DNA from: Hyphomonas sp. Mor2
GTDB lineage: Bacteria > Pseudomonadota > Alphaproteobacteria > Caulobacterales > Hyphomonadaceae
DNA length: 64,000 nucleotides
Direction: 5' to 3'
NCBI RefSeq assembly: GCF_001854405.1
Contig: NZ_CP017718.1
Coordinates: 372,001 to 436,000, forward strand
Position numbers and translations under genes: made by a program. Below the pieces are notes generated by a model, which worked only from the letters and a program-made list of their open reading frames with translations, ran no database searches and was not told where the DNA came from. This document shows positions 44,957 through 53,449 of this stretch, in pieces; position 1 is the stretch's first letter, and the number at the start of each line of letters is the position of its first letter.

Positions 44957-45975
44957 AGGTTCTCGATCGCGTCGCACTGGACGCGTCTGATTGGATTGTG
45001 CAGCGCATTGAGGAACGGGGCCTGCAGCGCCGTTTCGAGTTGCGTCCGGCGCGCAATTCGTGGTCACCAGCACGCTCTGTATCAGCGCCTATGTCCTCAC
45101 CGGTCGCGATCCTTGGCGCGGACCCTTTGCTCAAGATCATCGATGGGCCGGCGCTGGATATTCTGGAGGGCGCGTCTGTTTACGCGATCGCGAGCGCCAC
45201 GCCCTGGGTCGCGCCTTCGACCTTGAAGATGGGTACAGCTTTGGACACCTTGTCCGCAGTCGCGACGATCCCCTCGGCAGGCGGTCTCGGGCGGCTGGAG
45301 GACGCGCTAGGGGCAGGTCCGTTGGGGCGATGGGACGAGGCCAACGTGATCGCGTTGTATATGCCGAATGAATCGCCGGCTTCGTCGATTGAAGAATTGG
45401 TTCTGTCAGGACGAAATCGGATCCTGATCGAGAACGCGGCGGGGTGGGAGCTTGTCGCATGGCGCGATGCGACCCTTGTTTCCGCCAATTTCTGGCATCT
45501 TTCGGGGCTCCTTCGTGGGCTATCCGGGAGTCCCATTCGATCTGTCGAACTCGGCGCAGATGCCGTTCTCGTTGATGACCGACTTGTCCCGATATCGTTG
45601 TCTCGTGAGGATTTCGGCCGGACATTCGTGACGCAGATTGACAGCGGTGAGCCCGGTTCTTTCACCTTCCAGGATAAGGCCACTTTGCCTTGGCGCGTGG
45701 GACATTTGTGTGTTCGTCAGCTCGATGGGGTAGCACACATAAGCTGGAGCGCTTGCGGCGCTGAATACTCGAACAATTGGGATGTTCAGGACGCGCTCGT
45801 AGCACCAGAATTTGTAGTTGAATTCTATCTCGGTGAGACGCTGTTGTCACAGGCGACCGTGACTGAAACCAAGCTGAATTTACCGGACAATGGGGCCGAT
45901 CTGGTCCGTGTTGCTGCTGTGTCTGCGGCGGGGCGAGTGGGCGAGTGGGGTTCCATTCCTTTGCCACGTGCTTAA
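44851..45975 (+). pseudogene. GTA gp15-like tail-tip protein, C-terminal fragment
   Basis: A 374-codon frame that matches only the C-terminal part of the about 1300-residue GTA gp15 host-specificity/tail protein: GRAHALAARRLSDLLETNRKALALPPGTA, EVLDRVALDASDWIVQRIEERG, then GWELVAWRDATLVSANFWHLSGLLRGLSG. It begins exactly where portal homology ends, in a different frame, so one deletion removed everything from mid-gp3 to late gp15. The remaining frame is open to the natural end and might still be translated from ATG 44851, but no ribosome site stands out. Confidence 0.75.
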
Positions 45976-46010
45976 GTGTGCACCGGAATGAGTCCGGAAC
46001 CGCGACGGCG

Positions 46011-46859
46011 ATGAGCAAAGACCTGTATCAGATCCTGGGTGTTTCGCGCACAGCAAGCGCGGATGAGATCCGCCGCGCATACAAGCGCAAGGCCAAGGAA
46101 TCGCATCCTGATCTGCACCCGGGCGACGCCAAGAAAGCGGAGACGTTTAAATCCGTCTCCGCGGCCTATGAAATCCTCGGTGACGCCAAGAAGCGCGGGC
46201 AGTTCGATCGCGGCGAAATCGATTCTGAAGGCAACCCTCGCGGATTCGGCGGCCATCAGGGCTTTGGTGGAGGCGGACAAGCGTCAGGCGGATTCCAGGG
46301 CGACCCATTTGACGAGATCTTTTCCGGCATGTTCGGCGGCGGTCGAAGACGACCCGGGCCACGAAGGGGCAATGATATCCGCTACCGGGTTGAAATTGCC
46401 TTCGAAGACTCTGTCACGGGCGCGCGCCGCGAACTGACCGTGGCGGATGGACGGGCGCTCAACGTCACGATTCCGGCAGGGATCGAGACGGGCCAGACGC
46501 TGCGCTTGAAAAGCCAGGGCAAACCCGCAAGAGGCGGCGGCCCCCCCGGAGACGCGCTGCTGGAGATCATCGTGCGCCCCAGCAGGATCTGGACGCGTGA
46601 GGGCAATGATATCCGCATGACCGTGCCGGTGCCGCTGAAAACGGCTGTGCTGGGTGGTCAGGTGCAAGTGAATACACCATTGGGATCGATCGCCCTGAAA
46701 ATCCCTGAAGGATCCAATTCCGGGGCCGTCCTGAGATTGCGTTCAAAAGGCGTGCAAGTGCCCGGCAAAACAGGTCATCTTTACGCGCGCCTCGAGATTC
46801 AGATCGAGAATCCGAAAGATCCCGGCCTGAGAGAATGGGCAAAGGGATCGCAAGTATGA
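46011..46859 (+). CDS. DnaJ-class co-chaperone (CbpA-like)
   Basis: A 282-residue J-domain protein. The J domain (residues 1-66) has the catalytic HPD in ESHPDLHPGD. A Gly/Phe-rich linker (about 72-125) follows, then two beta-barrel C-terminal substrate domains (about 128-280) without the zinc finger of DnaJ. This is the CbpA/type II DnaJ architecture, a DnaK partner. The start is the ATG at 46011; the frame is open upstream, but the J domain begins here. It follows the GTA gp15 remnant. Confidence 0.92.
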   Translation: MSKDLYQILGVSRTASADEIRRAYKRKAKESHPDLHPGDAKKAETFKSVSAAYEILGDAKKRGQFDRGEIDSEGNPRGFGGHQGFGGGGQASGGFQGDPFDEIFSGMFGGGRRRPGPRRGNDIRYRVEIAFEDSVTGARRELTVADGRALNVTIPAGIETGQTLRLKSQGKPARGGGPPGDALLEIIVRPSRIWTREGNDIRMTVPVPLKTAVLGGQVQVNTPLGSIALKIPEGSNSGAVLRLRSKGVQVPGKTGHLYARLEIQIENPKDPGLREWAKGSQV

Positions 46860-46920
46860 CTGAATTCCTTTGTCCCTATTCACTATCCATTCAGAGGCTT
46901 TTGCGCATATCGGGATCGTG

Positions 46921-47232
46921 ATGAAGAAAATTGTCGCCCTCTGTGTATCCGTCGCCTTGGCGATGACCGCTGTGCCAGCCCTGGCGCACGCGCAATTGGG
47001 CAATTCATTCACCGCAGATCAGGCGCGAGACGCCCGCGACAAGGGCAATGTCGTGCCGCTGCGGGACATTTTCCGCCAGTTGAAAAGCCGATATGGCGGC
47101 TATCAGGTTGATGCCAACCTGTACAATCGCGGCGGAGGCCAGGTTTATGTCATCGACTGGATGACCGAAAAGGGCGAAAGACTGCGAATCACGGTCAATG
47201 CTCAAACTGGACGTATTATCTCTACGAGCTAG
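46921..47232 (+). CDS. PepSY-domain periplasmic protein
   Basis: A 103-residue exported protein with a signal peptide (about 1-24, ending ALAHAQ) and a PepSY-like domain: ARDKGNVVPLRDIFRQLKSRYGGYQVDANLYNRGGGQVYVIDWMTEKGERLRITVNAQTGRI. It begins at the ATG 46921. It is followed within 10 bp by an OmpR-type regulator and a sensor kinase, a common PepSY-RR-HK arrangement in which the small protein may modulate the sensor (inference). Confidence 0.85.
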   Translation: MKKIVALCVSVALAMTAVPALAHAQLGNSFTADQARDARDKGNVVPLRDIFRQLKSRYGGYQVDANLYNRGGGQVYVIDWMTEKGERLRITVNAQTGRIISTS

Positions 47233-47242
47233 GGTATCAATC

Positions 47243-47929
47243 ATGAGAATTCTTGTTGTTGAAGACGAAGCGGACCTTCGCCGCCAATTGGCCGATGCGC
47301 TGACCCATGCCGGATATGCCGTCGATCTCGCCGCCGATGGTGAGGATGGGCACTTCCTGGGGGACACCGAGCCTTATGATGCCGTGATCCTCGACCTGGG
47401 CCTGCCCAAGATGGATGGCGTGACGATTCTTGAGCGCTGGCGCGAGGACGGCAAGACCTTTCCCGTGATGATCCTGACCGCCCGCGATCGCTGGAGCGAA
47501 AAGGTGGCTGGGTTTGATGCCGGGGCCGATGATTACGTCACCAAACCGTTTTACACCGAAGAGGTCCTGGCCCGCTTGCGAGCGCTCTTGCGGCGCGCGT
47601 CCGGACATGCCGTGGCCGCGATCGAAGCCGGAGCCCTGCGGCTGGACACACGCGCCGCGCGCGCGACTGTGAATGGCGAGCCGATCAAACTTACCGCGCA
47701 TGAGTACAAGGTGCTCAGCTATCTCATCCACCATCAGGGCCGGGTTGTACCGCGGACCGAGCTGGTCGAGCACATCTACGATCAGGATTTCGATCGTGAT
47801 TCGAATACGATCGAAGTGTTCATCGGGCGCTTGCGCAAGAAGATCGGCAATGACCGCATTCAGACCGAGCGTGGCCTCGGCTATCGCCTGGTGGTGCCGG
47901 ATGACGAACGCTCAGGCGTTGTGACTTAG
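47243..47929 (+). CDS. OmpR/PhoB-family response regulator
   Basis: A 228-residue regulator with a receiver domain (about 1-115; acidic pair E8-D9, phospho-acceptor D51 in VILDLGLPKMDG, conserved Lys in DDYVTKPF) and a winged-helix DNA-binding domain (about 130-220; LTAHEYKVLSYLIHHQGRVV, DSNTIEVFIGRLRKKIG). It resembles PhoP/QseB. AGGG overlapping the previous stop serves as ribosome site for ATG 47243. Its cognate kinase follows after 25 bp. Confidence 0.94.
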   Translation: MRILVVEDEADLRRQLADALTHAGYAVDLAADGEDGHFLGDTEPYDAVILDLGLPKMDGVTILERWREDGKTFPVMILTARDRWSEKVAGFDAGADDYVTKPFYTEEVLARLRALLRRASGHAVAAIEAGALRLDTRAARATVNGEPIKLTAHEYKVLSYLIHHQGRVVPRTELVEHIYDQDFDRDSNTIEVFIGRLRKKIGNDRIQTERGLGYRLVVPDDERSGVVT

Positions 47930-47954
47930 TCCCAATTCGGGCAGTCCGGTAGAC

Positions 47955-49367
47955 ATGGAAGCCTCGCCCGCCCCTGTGAAGACAAAGCGCAGACTTTCGC
48001 TTGCGCGTCGAATTCTGATCGGCGCCTTGTTGTGGAGTGCGCTGATTGTTGCAGGCGGCGTGGTCGCGATCTCCGCCGTTTACCGCGCGCAAACAATCAA
48101 TTTGCTGGATGCAGATCTCGATTCCACGCTGGTCACATTGGCGCGGGCGATCGAGCCATTGGAAGATGGCTCTGGCCGAATCAGAGATATCCCGGAACGC
48201 TTGCCGAGTGATCCTCGATTTGAGACGCCCTTGTCGGGTCAGTACTGGGTGATCATTGCCGTTCGGGACGATGGCACATTTACCGATGATATCCGCCCGA
48301 GAAGCGTTTGGGATGGCGAGCCGCCTTTGCCAGCTGAAATGGCGCTGGAAGCTTTGGCCAGTCCCGGCGCTGTCATTCGCGGCAATGAACCCAATGGTCC
48401 GGCGGGCGAGCCGATCCGCATCGCTGTCCAGTCGATTACCATTCCAAATCGCGACAATCCGATCCTGTTGGTCGCGGCGTCGGACCGGACACAGTCAAAC
48501 GAAGGGGCCGATCAGCTTCGCACGATCCTGATCATTGCGATGACGACCCTGGCTGCCGGAACGCTCCTGGCCATGGCGCTGGGTCTTCGTTTTGCATTGC
48601 GGCCGCTCGTGCGAATTCAGTCCGATATCTCCGACATCCGAGAAGGACGGCAGGCCGGCCTCTCGGACGATTACCCGGAAGAGGTGCAACCGCTGAGCGC
48701 CGAACTGAACAAACTGCTGGAGCATAATCGCTCAGTCGTGTCGCGCGCGCGGACGCATGTCGGGAATCTGGCGCATGCCTTGAAGACGCCGCTGGCGGTG
48801 CTGCGCAACGAGGCCAAAGGCGATACGCAGCTGGACGATGTCGTCCGGCGCCAGACCGAGACGATGCACGCCAATGTCGAGCACTATCTGCGCCGCGCCC
48901 AGGCGGCCGCACGCGCTGAAGCGCTTGGGGTCAGGACACAGGTCCTCGAGGCCGCGGACGGCATCGCGCGGGTCATGAACAAGCTTTTCGCGCGCGATGG
49001 CAAACAGGTCTCGGTCGATATTGACGAGGCGCTTTATGTGCGGACCGAGCAGCAGGACCTGGAAGAGATTCTCGGCAATCTCCTCGACAATGCCTGCAAG
49101 TGGACGCGAAACGATGTGCAGATCAGCGCACGACCTGATGTCGACGGCATGATCGTGATTCATATTGACGATGACGGGCCCGGCTTGTCCCCGAATGAGC
49201 GTGAGCAGGCTGTGAAACGCGGAATCCGGCTCGATGAGACCGCACCCGGCACGGGGCTCGGCCTGTCTATCGTGGCCGACATTGCCGGAATGAATGGCGG
49301 CAGCCTGACTCTGGATGAGAGCCCAACCGGAGGATTGCGGGCGTCGGTGCGTTTGCGCCGGGCGTGA
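47955..49367 (+). CDS. membrane sensor histidine kinase
   Basis: A 470-residue PhoQ-like kinase. Two membrane helices (about residues 18-42 and 190-212) bound a periplasmic sensor domain of about 145 residues. A HAMP segment follows, then the DHp domain with phospho-acceptor H274 in NLAHALKTPLAVL. The HATPase_c domain (about 350-470) has EILGNLLDNACKWT (N box), DDDGPGLSPNE (G1) and GTGLGLSIV (G2). It forms a pair with the preceding regulator; the signal is unknown. Confidence 0.94.
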   Translation: MEASPAPVKTKRRLSLARRILIGALLWSALIVAGGVVAISAVYRAQTINLLDADLDSTLVTLARAIEPLEDGSGRIRDIPERLPSDPRFETPLSGQYWVIIAVRDDGTFTDDIRPRSVWDGEPPLPAEMALEALASPGAVIRGNEPNGPAGEPIRIAVQSITIPNRDNPILLVAASDRTQSNEGADQLRTILIIAMTTLAAGTLLAMALGLRFALRPLVRIQSDISDIREGRQAGLSDDYPEEVQPLSAELNKLLEHNRSVVSRARTHVGNLAHALKTPLAVLRNEAKGDTQLDDVVRRQTETMHANVEHYLRRAQAAARAEALGVRTQVLEAADGIARVMNKLFARDGKQVSVDIDEALYVRTEQQDLEEILGNLLDNACKWTRNDVQISARPDVDGMIVIHIDDDGPGLSPNEREQAVKRGIRLDETAPGTGLGLSIVADIAGMNGGSLTLDESPTGGLRASVRLRRA

Positions 49368-49405
49368 TCAACGTGCCGCAGGGCAAATCAGGAAAGAGCG
49401 ATTAT

Positions 49406-49855
49406 ATGGGCGGTATGAGAGCTCGTACGAAAAGACTCTACGCGGTTGCCATTGCGGCCGCATTGGTGGTCTCCGCCGTCATCGTCGCCGGCGCAGCGCT
49501 GCGCCAGCATGCGGACTTGTTCTACACACCGCAATTACTGGTCGAGCGCGGAATGCCCGAGGCCGGAAAACGCGTCCGAATAGGCGGCTTTGTGCAACCG
49601 CAGTCGCGCCGCAATGGCGACGGCGCGGAGATGCTGTTCGTGATCGAAGATGGCTCCGGCGAAACCGTTCAGGTGTCTTATACTGGCCTTGTCCCGGACT
49701 TGTTCCGCGAGGGTGAAGGCGTGGTCGCCACTGGCAGTTTTGAAGCTGGTTCTGACGTGTTTGTCGCCAAGGAAATCCTCGCCAAGCATGATGAGAACTA
49801 CCAGCCTCGCGAACTTGAGGATATCGAGCGGCCCGTGAGCGCCGAAGCGTACTGA
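49406..49855 (+). CDS. ccmE: cytochrome c maturation haem chaperone CcmE
   Basis: A 149-residue CcmE with an N-terminal membrane anchor (about 10-32) and an OB-fold periplasmic domain: KRVRIGGFVQPQSR, FVIEDGSGETVQVSYTGLVPDLFREGEGVVATG. The haem-binding pair is H128 and Y132 in AKHDENYQP. It hands haem to apocytochromes c. No other ccm gene adjoins it, whereas ccmE usually precedes ccmF. It starts 38 bp after the kinase, with ATG 49406 preceded by AGGAAAGAG. Confidence 0.93.
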   Translation: MGGMRARTKRLYAVAIAAALVVSAVIVAGAALRQHADLFYTPQLLVERGMPEAGKRVRIGGFVQPQSRRNGDGAEMLFVIEDGSGETVQVSYTGLVPDLFREGEGVVATGSFEAGSDVFVAKEILAKHDENYQPRELEDIERPVSAEAY

Positions 49856-49935
49856 TCACGACATAGAGATCAGCTCTTGATTGGCGCGGGGCGCATCCTC
49901 ACTCTATCTGCATCTTAACGAGATGGAGCAGGGAC

Positions 49936-51165
49936 ATGCAAAGCGACCGCGTCGAATTTACCAATGCCAGGGGTGAGACCTTGTCTGGCGTGCTTGAAAC
50001 GCCTGGCGATGGCGTGCGGGCATGGGCGGTGTTTGCCCACTGTTTCACCTGTTCCAAGAAGAGCCTTGCCGCCAGTCGTGTGGCGCGGGGACTGGCCGAG
50101 CAGGGCATCGGTGTTCTGAGATTTGACTTTACCGGTCTCGGCGATTCCGAAGGGGATTTTTCTACCAGCGGCTTCTCTTCGAATGTCGCTGACCTGGTCG
50201 CCGCAACGGAATGGATGGCGAGCCAGGGCAAACCGGTGCGTTTGCTGATTGGTCATTCGCTGGGCGGTGCAGCCACGGTTGTGGCCGCCGGGCAGGTCGA
50301 CAGCGTCGCCGCGGTCGTCACCCTCGGCGCCCCCTCGGATGCCGGACACGTGGTCGAACAGTTCAAGGACAGCGTTCCGGAAATCGAGGCCAAGGGCGCA
50401 GCGCAGGTGAACCTGGCCGGTCGGCCCTTCACACTGAGCCGCGAATTCCTGGACGATGTCCGCGCTGCAAGCGTCAAGGAGGCGGCCGCGTCGCTCCGCA
50501 AGCCCCTCCTGATCCTGCACGCGCCGGGCGACGATGTCGTTGGCATCGATAATGCCACCGGCCTGTTTCTGGCCGCCAAACATCCAAAGAGCTTTGTCAG
50601 TCTCGACAATGCGGATCACCTGCTGACGGGCAAGGATGATGCGAGCTTCGTCGTTGACGTGATCGCTGGGTGGGCGGGGCGTTATGTGAGCGCACCTGAC
50701 GACTCGGCAAAACCATCTGAGCCGCAATCCCACAAGACGATTGTGCGCGAAACACTCGCCAATGGTCCTTATCAGAATGAGGTCCTGGTCGGTGGTCGGC
50801 GCTATCTCGCCGATGAGCCGACAAGCGTCGGCGGGGCGGATACAGGTCCTGATCCGTACGCCTGGGTGACGGCGGGACTTGGCGCCTGCACGTCGATGAC
50901 CTTGCGCATGTACGCGAACCGCAAGAACTGGCCGCTTGAGCGTGTCACTGTCGGGCTGGACCACGCCAAGAAACACGCCGATGACTGTATCGACTGCGGT
51001 CCAGGGGACAGAATTGATGTCTTCACACGTTACATTCAGATCGAAGGAGATCTGGATGAAGAGCAACGCCAACGCTTGCTGGAAATCGCAGATCGGTGTC
51101 CGGTGCACCGAACCCTTGAACATGGCGCGAAAGTGGAAACACATCTCGCCACAAATCCGGCTTAA
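49936..51165 (+). CDS. alpha/beta hydrolase-OsmC fusion protein
   Basis: A 409-residue two-domain protein. The N-terminal alpha/beta hydrolase (about 1-250) has nucleophile motif GHSLGG, acid in HAPGDDVVG and a His in LDNADHLL. The C-terminal OsmC/Ohr domain (about 270-405) has GACTSMTLRMYANRK with the first redox Cys and ADRCPVHRTLE with the second. OsmC proteins reduce organic hydroperoxides, so the fusion may cleave a peroxidised ester and detoxify it (inference). This domain pairing is common in alphaproteobacteria. Confidence 0.92.
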   Translation: MQSDRVEFTNARGETLSGVLETPGDGVRAWAVFAHCFTCSKKSLAASRVARGLAEQGIGVLRFDFTGLGDSEGDFSTSGFSSNVADLVAATEWMASQGKPVRLLIGHSLGGAATVVAAGQVDSVAAVVTLGAPSDAGHVVEQFKDSVPEIEAKGAAQVNLAGRPFTLSREFLDDVRAASVKEAAASLRKPLLILHAPGDDVVGIDNATGLFLAAKHPKSFVSLDNADHLLTGKDDASFVVDVIAGWAGRYVSAPDDSAKPSEPQSHKTIVRETLANGPYQNEVLVGGRRYLADEPTSVGGADTGPDPYAWVTAGLGACTSMTLRMYANRKNWPLERVTVGLDHAKKHADDCIDCGPGDRIDVFTRYIQIEGDLDEEQRQRLLEIADRCPVHRTLEHGAKVETHLATNPA

Positions 51166-51248
51166 TGATCTTTAATGAGTGTTAGGCTGTTACTTTCGTA
51201 AAATTCGTACCAGATAGGTGCGATACATCTTTGGAGGCTTGGAAGTCG

Positions 51249-52757
51249 ATGAAATTGTTTGGCATTTCCCGAAATGCATTGGTCGCAGGTATGATCGGTG
51301 CGGGCGCCATGGGCGTGTTCTTGTTGGGGCCACAATTCCCAAATGCCGATGCCAATCCGATCACTCTGGAAGCGCCGGGCGGCGCGCCGCTGTCATTTGC
51401 TGATCTGATTGAGCAAGTGAGCCCCGCGGTTGTCGGCGTTCGTGTGCGGACGGAAATTCAACTGTCGGACCGCGAGCTTACCGATCGCGAGCGTTTCCTG
51501 GAGCAGTTTGGTGAGCAGTTCGGCCTCGTTCCACGAGATGAGGCGCCACAGCCCCGCGAAGGGTTTGGACAAGGCTCGGGCTTCTTCATTTCCGCAGAAG
51601 GGCACATCGTCACCAATAATCATGTTGTCGATAATGCGGTTGAGATCGTGGTGACGACAGACGATGGCTCCGAGCTCGAAGCGGAGCTTGTCGGTGTCGA
51701 TTCTGAAACAGATCTGGCTGTCCTGAAAGTTGTCAGCCCGGGACCTCACCCATTCGTTGAGTTTGGGGCCTCCAAGCAACTTCGCCGCGGCGACTGGGTG
51801 GTGGCCGTCGGCAGCCCACTTGGATTCTCTGGGACCGCAACGGCAGGTATCGTCTCTGCCGTCGGTGAGCCGGGCGATATTCGTCGCTCACAGTCCTATA
51901 CCGACTATCTGCAAATCGATGCGGCGATCAATCGGGGCAATTCCGGCGGACCAACCTTTGACATGAATGGCCGAGTTGTCGGGGTGAACACCTGGATTGC
52001 ATCGACCACAGGCGGCTCGATCGGTCTTGGCTTCGCCATTCCATCCGAACTGGTGAACCAGGTGACGACAACCCTGATCAATGAAGGCCGCGTCTCGCGC
52101 GGTTGGCTTGGTGTCCAGATTGGTAATGTGTCCGAGGAAATGGCCGATGCCGTCGGGCTCAGCGACAATCGCGGCGCGATTGTTTCCAGCGTCACCGAAG
52201 ACAGCCCGGCTGATCTTTCCGGACTCGAGCGCGGCGACATCATTGTCAAAGTCAATGGTCGCCAGGTGGATGATGCCACGTCGACGACACGCATGGTCGG
52301 CGCTCTGGCGGTTGGCTCCAAGAACAAGTTCGAAATCTACCGTGACGGCAAACGCCGGGTCATTGATGTGACTGTAGGGGATCGCAGTGTTGGTCTCGGA
52401 CAAACGACGACCCTTGCAAGCTCGCGGTCTTCTGAACCCGAAGAAAATGAGAGCGGCCCGCTGGGCGTCTCGTTGAAACCGCTCACCGATGAAGAGCGCG
52501 AACGGCTGAATCTGGACCCCAATGAAGCCGGTATGCTGATCACCGAACTTGATCCGGAGAGTGCCCTGTATGGCGAAGGCGTGCGTGAGGGCATGGCCAT
52601 TCTGGATGTTAACTACAATAAACTCGACAGCATCGACGTGCTGGAAGAAGAGTTGGAAGAAGTCCGGTCTAGCGATCGCAATCGCCTGCTTCTGGCGATC
52701 CAGGACGAACGGTTCGGAACCCGGTTCGTTGCGATCGATGTCGATGAAGACGAATAA
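51249..52757 (+). CDS. Do-family periplasmic serine protease (DegP/DegQ-like)
   Basis: A 502-residue periplasmic protease. An N-terminal signal or anchor (about 8-30) precedes a trypsin-like domain with catalytic triad H125 (TNNHVVD), D155 (SETDLAVLK) and S232 (RGNSGGP). Two PDZ domains follow (about 290-370 and 395-490). It degrades or refolds misfolded envelope proteins. It is followed at once by an OmpR-type regulator and kinase, then glnE, an order seen in other Caulobacterales. The ATG at 51249 is used since the signal peptide begins there. Confidence 0.94.
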   Translation: MKLFGISRNALVAGMIGAGAMGVFLLGPQFPNADANPITLEAPGGAPLSFADLIEQVSPAVVGVRVRTEIQLSDRELTDRERFLEQFGEQFGLVPRDEAPQPREGFGQGSGFFISAEGHIVTNNHVVDNAVEIVVTTDDGSELEAELVGVDSETDLAVLKVVSPGPHPFVEFGASKQLRRGDWVVAVGSPLGFSGTATAGIVSAVGEPGDIRRSQSYTDYLQIDAAINRGNSGGPTFDMNGRVVGVNTWIASTTGGSIGLGFAIPSELVNQVTTTLINEGRVSRGWLGVQIGNVSEEMADAVGLSDNRGAIVSSVTEDSPADLSGLERGDIIVKVNGRQVDDATSTTRMVGALAVGSKNKFEIYRDGKRRVIDVTVGDRSVGLGQTTTLASSRSSEPEENESGPLGVSLKPLTDEERERLNLDPNEAGMLITELDPESALYGEGVREGMAILDVNYNKLDSIDVLEEELEEVRSSDRNRLLLAIQDERFGTRFVAIDVDEDE

Positions 52758-52774
52758 GTAGAGGAGGCATGCCC

Positions 52775-53449
52775 ATGCATGTGCTGGTAATTGAAGATGA
52801 TCGAGAGCACGCTCAGTTTATTGAGAAAGTGCTCAGCGAAGCAGGCCATAGTGTCGAAACCGCGGGAGACGGCGTAGGCGGTCTCAGCCGCGCTCGTGAA
52901 GATCAATTCGATGCGCTCGTGGTTGATCGCATGCTGCCGGAAAAACCGGGCCTGCAACTGGTTGAGGAATTCAGGAATGGCGGCGGCACCACGCCGGCCC
53001 TGTTCCTGTCGGCCCTGTCAGATGTCGATAACCGGGTCGAGGGCTTGAAAGTCGGCGCGGATGACTACCTCTCCAAACCCTTCGCCCCTGAAGAGCTTGT
53101 CGCACGGATCGAGGCGCTGGGACGTCGTCAACCGACTGGCGAACCCCCCGTAACAGTTCTGAAAGTCGGCGATCTCGAAATGGATTTGCTGGCGCGAAAA
53201 GTGACCCGCGGGGACACCAAGATCGATCTCCAGCCGCGCGAGTTCAAACTGCTTGAATACCTGATGCGGCATGCCGGTCAAACGGTGACGCGGACCATGC
53301 TTCTGGAGAAAGTCTGGAACTATCACTTTGACCCTCAGACCAATGTGATCGACGTCCACATCTCACGTCTGCGCGCGAAGATCGATAAAGAATTTGATCA
53401 ACCGCTCTTGCAGACCGTACGCGGGGCGGGCTACTGCCTGCAGGCATGA
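52775..53449 (+). CDS. OmpR/PhoB-family response regulator
   Basis: A 224-residue regulator: receiver domain with acidic pair E8-D9, phospho-acceptor D51 (LVVDRMLPEKPG), Lys in DDYLSKPF, and a winged helix (LQPREFKLLEYLMRHAGQTVTR, VIDVHISRLRAKID). ATG 52775 lies 7 bases after GAGGAGG; the in-frame ATG at 52769 is too close to it. The stop overlaps the kinase start (ATGA). Similar to envelope-stress regulators of the CzcR/QseB group. Confidence 0.94.
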   Translation: MHVLVIEDDREHAQFIEKVLSEAGHSVETAGDGVGGLSRAREDQFDALVVDRMLPEKPGLQLVEEFRNGGGTTPALFLSALSDVDNRVEGLKVGADDYLSKPFAPEELVARIEALGRRQPTGEPPVTVLKVGDLEMDLLARKVTRGDTKIDLQPREFKLLEYLMRHAGQTVTRTMLLEKVWNYHFDPQTNVIDVHISRLRAKIDKEFDQPLLQTVRGAGYCLQA

